NCBI GenBank assembly: GCA_002474345.1
Contig: DKQD01000194.1
Span: forward strand, 1 to 15,708
Direction: 5' to 3'
DNA length: 15,708 nt
Origin: Bacteriovoracaceae bacterium UBA7317
GTDB lineage: Bacteria > Bdellovibrionota > Bacteriovoracia > Bacteriovoracales > Bacteriovoracaceae
Shown here in pieces: positions 14,657-15,708 of the stretch. The notes beneath the pieces were generated by a model that saw only the letters and a program-made list of their open reading frames with translations, was not told the DNA's origin and searched no databases. The position numbers and the translations under genes were made by a program. How positions within the stretch are numbered: the stretch's first letter is position 1; every line of letters starts with the position of its first letter.

Positions 14657-15049
14657 TTGAAAACATTTTTTGTACTATTTTTTTTAATGAATGGCACCCT
14701 TTCTTTCTCAAAAGAAAAGGCGTGTACTATTTATCACGATTCACCTACCCTCAGCCAAAAAGAAGCCTATTCGCGTTGCAATTGGAGACCTCTTTATGAA
14801 TTCTACTTATTAGAGAAAGCTTTTTTAAAGGAGTTAGAAGAAGGAATCCATTGTGTAGTGGAAAGAGAAAAAAAAGTGGCGAGACCAGATTTACTAAATT
14901 GTGATATAAGTAGCAGCGGAATACCAAAACAAGCTATTTTTAATAAGCTATTTTTAAGGTGTGAAGATATTGGACCTTCACCAGAATACATTGTTTATAG
15001 AACTTGGTTTGAAGAAAAAGATATTTTTGAGGATTGTCAATCAGTATGA
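14657..15049 (+). CDS. Exported small protein with six cysteines
   Basis: 130 residues from a TTG start at 14657. The start is chosen because a perfect AGGAGG (14646-14651) stands five bases before it. The signal peptide is MKTFFVLFFLMNGTLSFS, cleaved near residue 18. The mature protein has exactly six cysteines (23, 41, 66, 82, 102, 127), compatible with three disulfides, so folding may depend on a periplasmic oxidase such as the DsbA-like protein at 6110. Charged helices surround EKAFLKELEEG. No family is recognised. It follows the small lipoprotein by 9 bp and overlaps the DUF2007 gene as ATGA. A longer overlapping frame at 14536-14799 is rejected because it lacks an SD and a signal. Confidence 0.85.
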   Translation: MKTFFVLFFLMNGTLSFSKEKACTIYHDSPTLSQKEAYSRCNWRPLYEFYLLEKAFLKELEEGIHCVVEREKKVARPDLLNCDISSSGIPKQAIFNKLFLRCEDIGPSPEYIVYRTWFEEKDIFEDCQSV

Positions 15050-15255
15050 AAAAGCTAATCGTTTTAAAAACCCTTTCTTCTCAAATTGAGGCTGATTTTA
15101 TCGTAGGCCTTTTAAATTCCAATGGAATTTATAGTTTTTCAACGGCCGATGATTGTGGAGGTGTTCAATCATTTATGAACTCTTCAATAGGTGTAAAAGT
15201 TTGGGTTAAAGAAGGAGACTTTGAAAAGGCCCTCTTTTACTTAGAAGAAGAGTAG
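15046..15255 (+). CDS. DUF2007-family small protein
   Basis: 69 residues, cytoplasmic, matching the DUF2007 (putative signal-transducing) fold. It has a first strand KLIVLKTLSS, helix QIEADFIVGLLNSNGI, a short turn with DDCGG, strand GVKVWVKEGD and helix FEKALFYLEEE. In this family the pattern of a residue or regulator protein acting on an unknown partner is common, and no enzyme activity is established. I chose ATG 15046 because it overlaps the previous stop as ATGA (15046-15049), typical of translational coupling. A TTG at 15034 would add four residues and sits directly against the SD-like GAGGA, so it is less likely. Last gene of the cluster; only 15 bp separate it from the convergent reverse gene. 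Confidence 0.83.
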   Translation: MKKLIVLKTLSSQIEADFIVGLLNSNGIYSFSTADDCGGVQSFMNSSIGVKVWVKEGDFEKALFYLEEE

Positions 15256-15270
15256 AGGAGCTTAAAATCT

Positions 15271-15708
15271 TTAGTGAAGCTGATCAAGTGCTATTCGACC
15301 TTTCATGGAAAATTCAACCTGTGGCTTAGGGGAGATTATGAGTTTTCTTACTTCTCCTAGAGAAGAGATTCTTTTCTTTTGAAAGCGGGCCTTCCGCCAG
15401 GTATCCCATTTCTTTGCTGGCTTTATGACGGAGACAATCTTTTGAGGTTCAAACTCTCTTTCTGGAAAACGAGTTTGATAGCGGTGCTTGTAAAGAGCAT
15501 TTTGAAGAAGGTAAGTTGATGCCATATAGTGGTGTGGGTTTTTACTTCCCACGTCCTGGTCTTCAACAATGAGTTCAAAGTCTTTTGATGATGAGAGTTT
15601 ATTTAAAAAGAGATGCCTCCATTTAAGCGGAACTTGGTTCATTGATAAAACGCCTACATCGCTAAGAGTTGATAAAAGCTTTTGAAAAAGAAGGTCTTCT
15701 TCTTTTTG
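15271..15708 (-). CDS. Unrecognised basic protein, C-terminal part (cut by right window edge)
   Basis: On the reverse strand a frame is open from the window edge to TAA at 15271-15273, giving at least 145 residues. An internal ATG (15640-15642) could be a start, but 22 further codons upstream stay open and read like protein (EEDLLFQKLLSTLSDVGV), so the gene probably begins outside the window. The sequence is basic in its second half (PAKKWDTWRKARFQKKRISS) with several Trp, and has a likely alpha/beta part (FELIVEDQDVG). No membrane segment and no family recognised. It converges on the DUF2007 gene with 15 bp between, and no terminator is visible there. Confidence 0.72.
   Translation of the reverse strand, partial: QKEEDLLFQKLLSTLSDVGVLSMNQVPLKWRHLFLNKLSSSKDFELIVEDQDVGSKNPHHYMASTYLLQNALYKHRYQTRFPEREFEPQKIVSVIKPAKKWDTWRKARFQKKRISSLGEVRKLIISPKPQVEFSMKGRIALDQLH

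Noticed and set aside
14536..14799. Forward ORF of 87 residues overlapping the small lipoprotein and the six-Cys gene.
   Set aside because: It lacks an SD and a signal peptide, while the overlapping frames have a lipobox, a signal peptide and strong SDs.

Overview
The window looks like a chromosomal segment of a Gram-negative, AT-rich bacterium. The evidence is lipoprotein signals, a periplasmic DsbA-type protein, a sigma-54 promoter, a CCA-encoding tRNA gene and strong Shine-Dalgarno sites. The 7TMR-DISM sensor kinase fused to an adenylate cyclase, the lipid-anchored DsbA-like protein and the many small exported proteins are compatible with the Bdellovibrionota/Bacteriovoracales. That placement is inference from general character, not from a marker gene.

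Left part (1-2388): a decayed DUF2207-family membrane protein gene, very AT-rich, carries an in-frame amber stop and a frameshift at an A8 tract. It is bracketed by two near-identical 29-bp direct repeats. To its right is a reverse-strand tRNA-Val(GAC) gene with a near-consensus sigma-70 promoter.

Centre (2595-9832, forward strand): two overlapping genes encode the halves of a heterodimeric ABC exporter whose catalytic defects fall on the same composite ATP site. They are followed by a lipid-anchored SurA-N/DsbA-like thiol oxidoreductase, a pyruvate kinase of the predicted K+-independent type, and the tRNA-modifying epoxyqueuosine reductase QueG. queG converges on, and overlaps by 4 bp, a 1209-residue reverse-strand hybrid kinase. 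That protein carries a 7TMR-DISM sensor, kinase core, two receiver domains and a complete class III adenylate cyclase domain, so sensing, phosphorelay and cAMP output sit in one chain.

Right part (13459-15255): a 314-bp intergenic region holds a textbook sigma-54 -24/-12 promoter and, about 110 bp upstream of the expected transcription start, a perfect 8-bp inverted repeat placed like an activator (enhancer) site. Downstream is a tight run of five small genes. They encode a 47-residue cationic protein, a 182-residue exported protein with a Ser/Thr/Asn/Gly beta-repeat tail, a 52-residue Cys-bearing lipoprotein, a 130-residue exported protein with six cysteines, and a DUF2007 protein. Two of these five are too short for a routine ORF cutoff. 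This sigma-54-driven small exported-protein cluster is the best candidate for an undescribed system here. The window ends in a reverse-strand gene cut by the edge.
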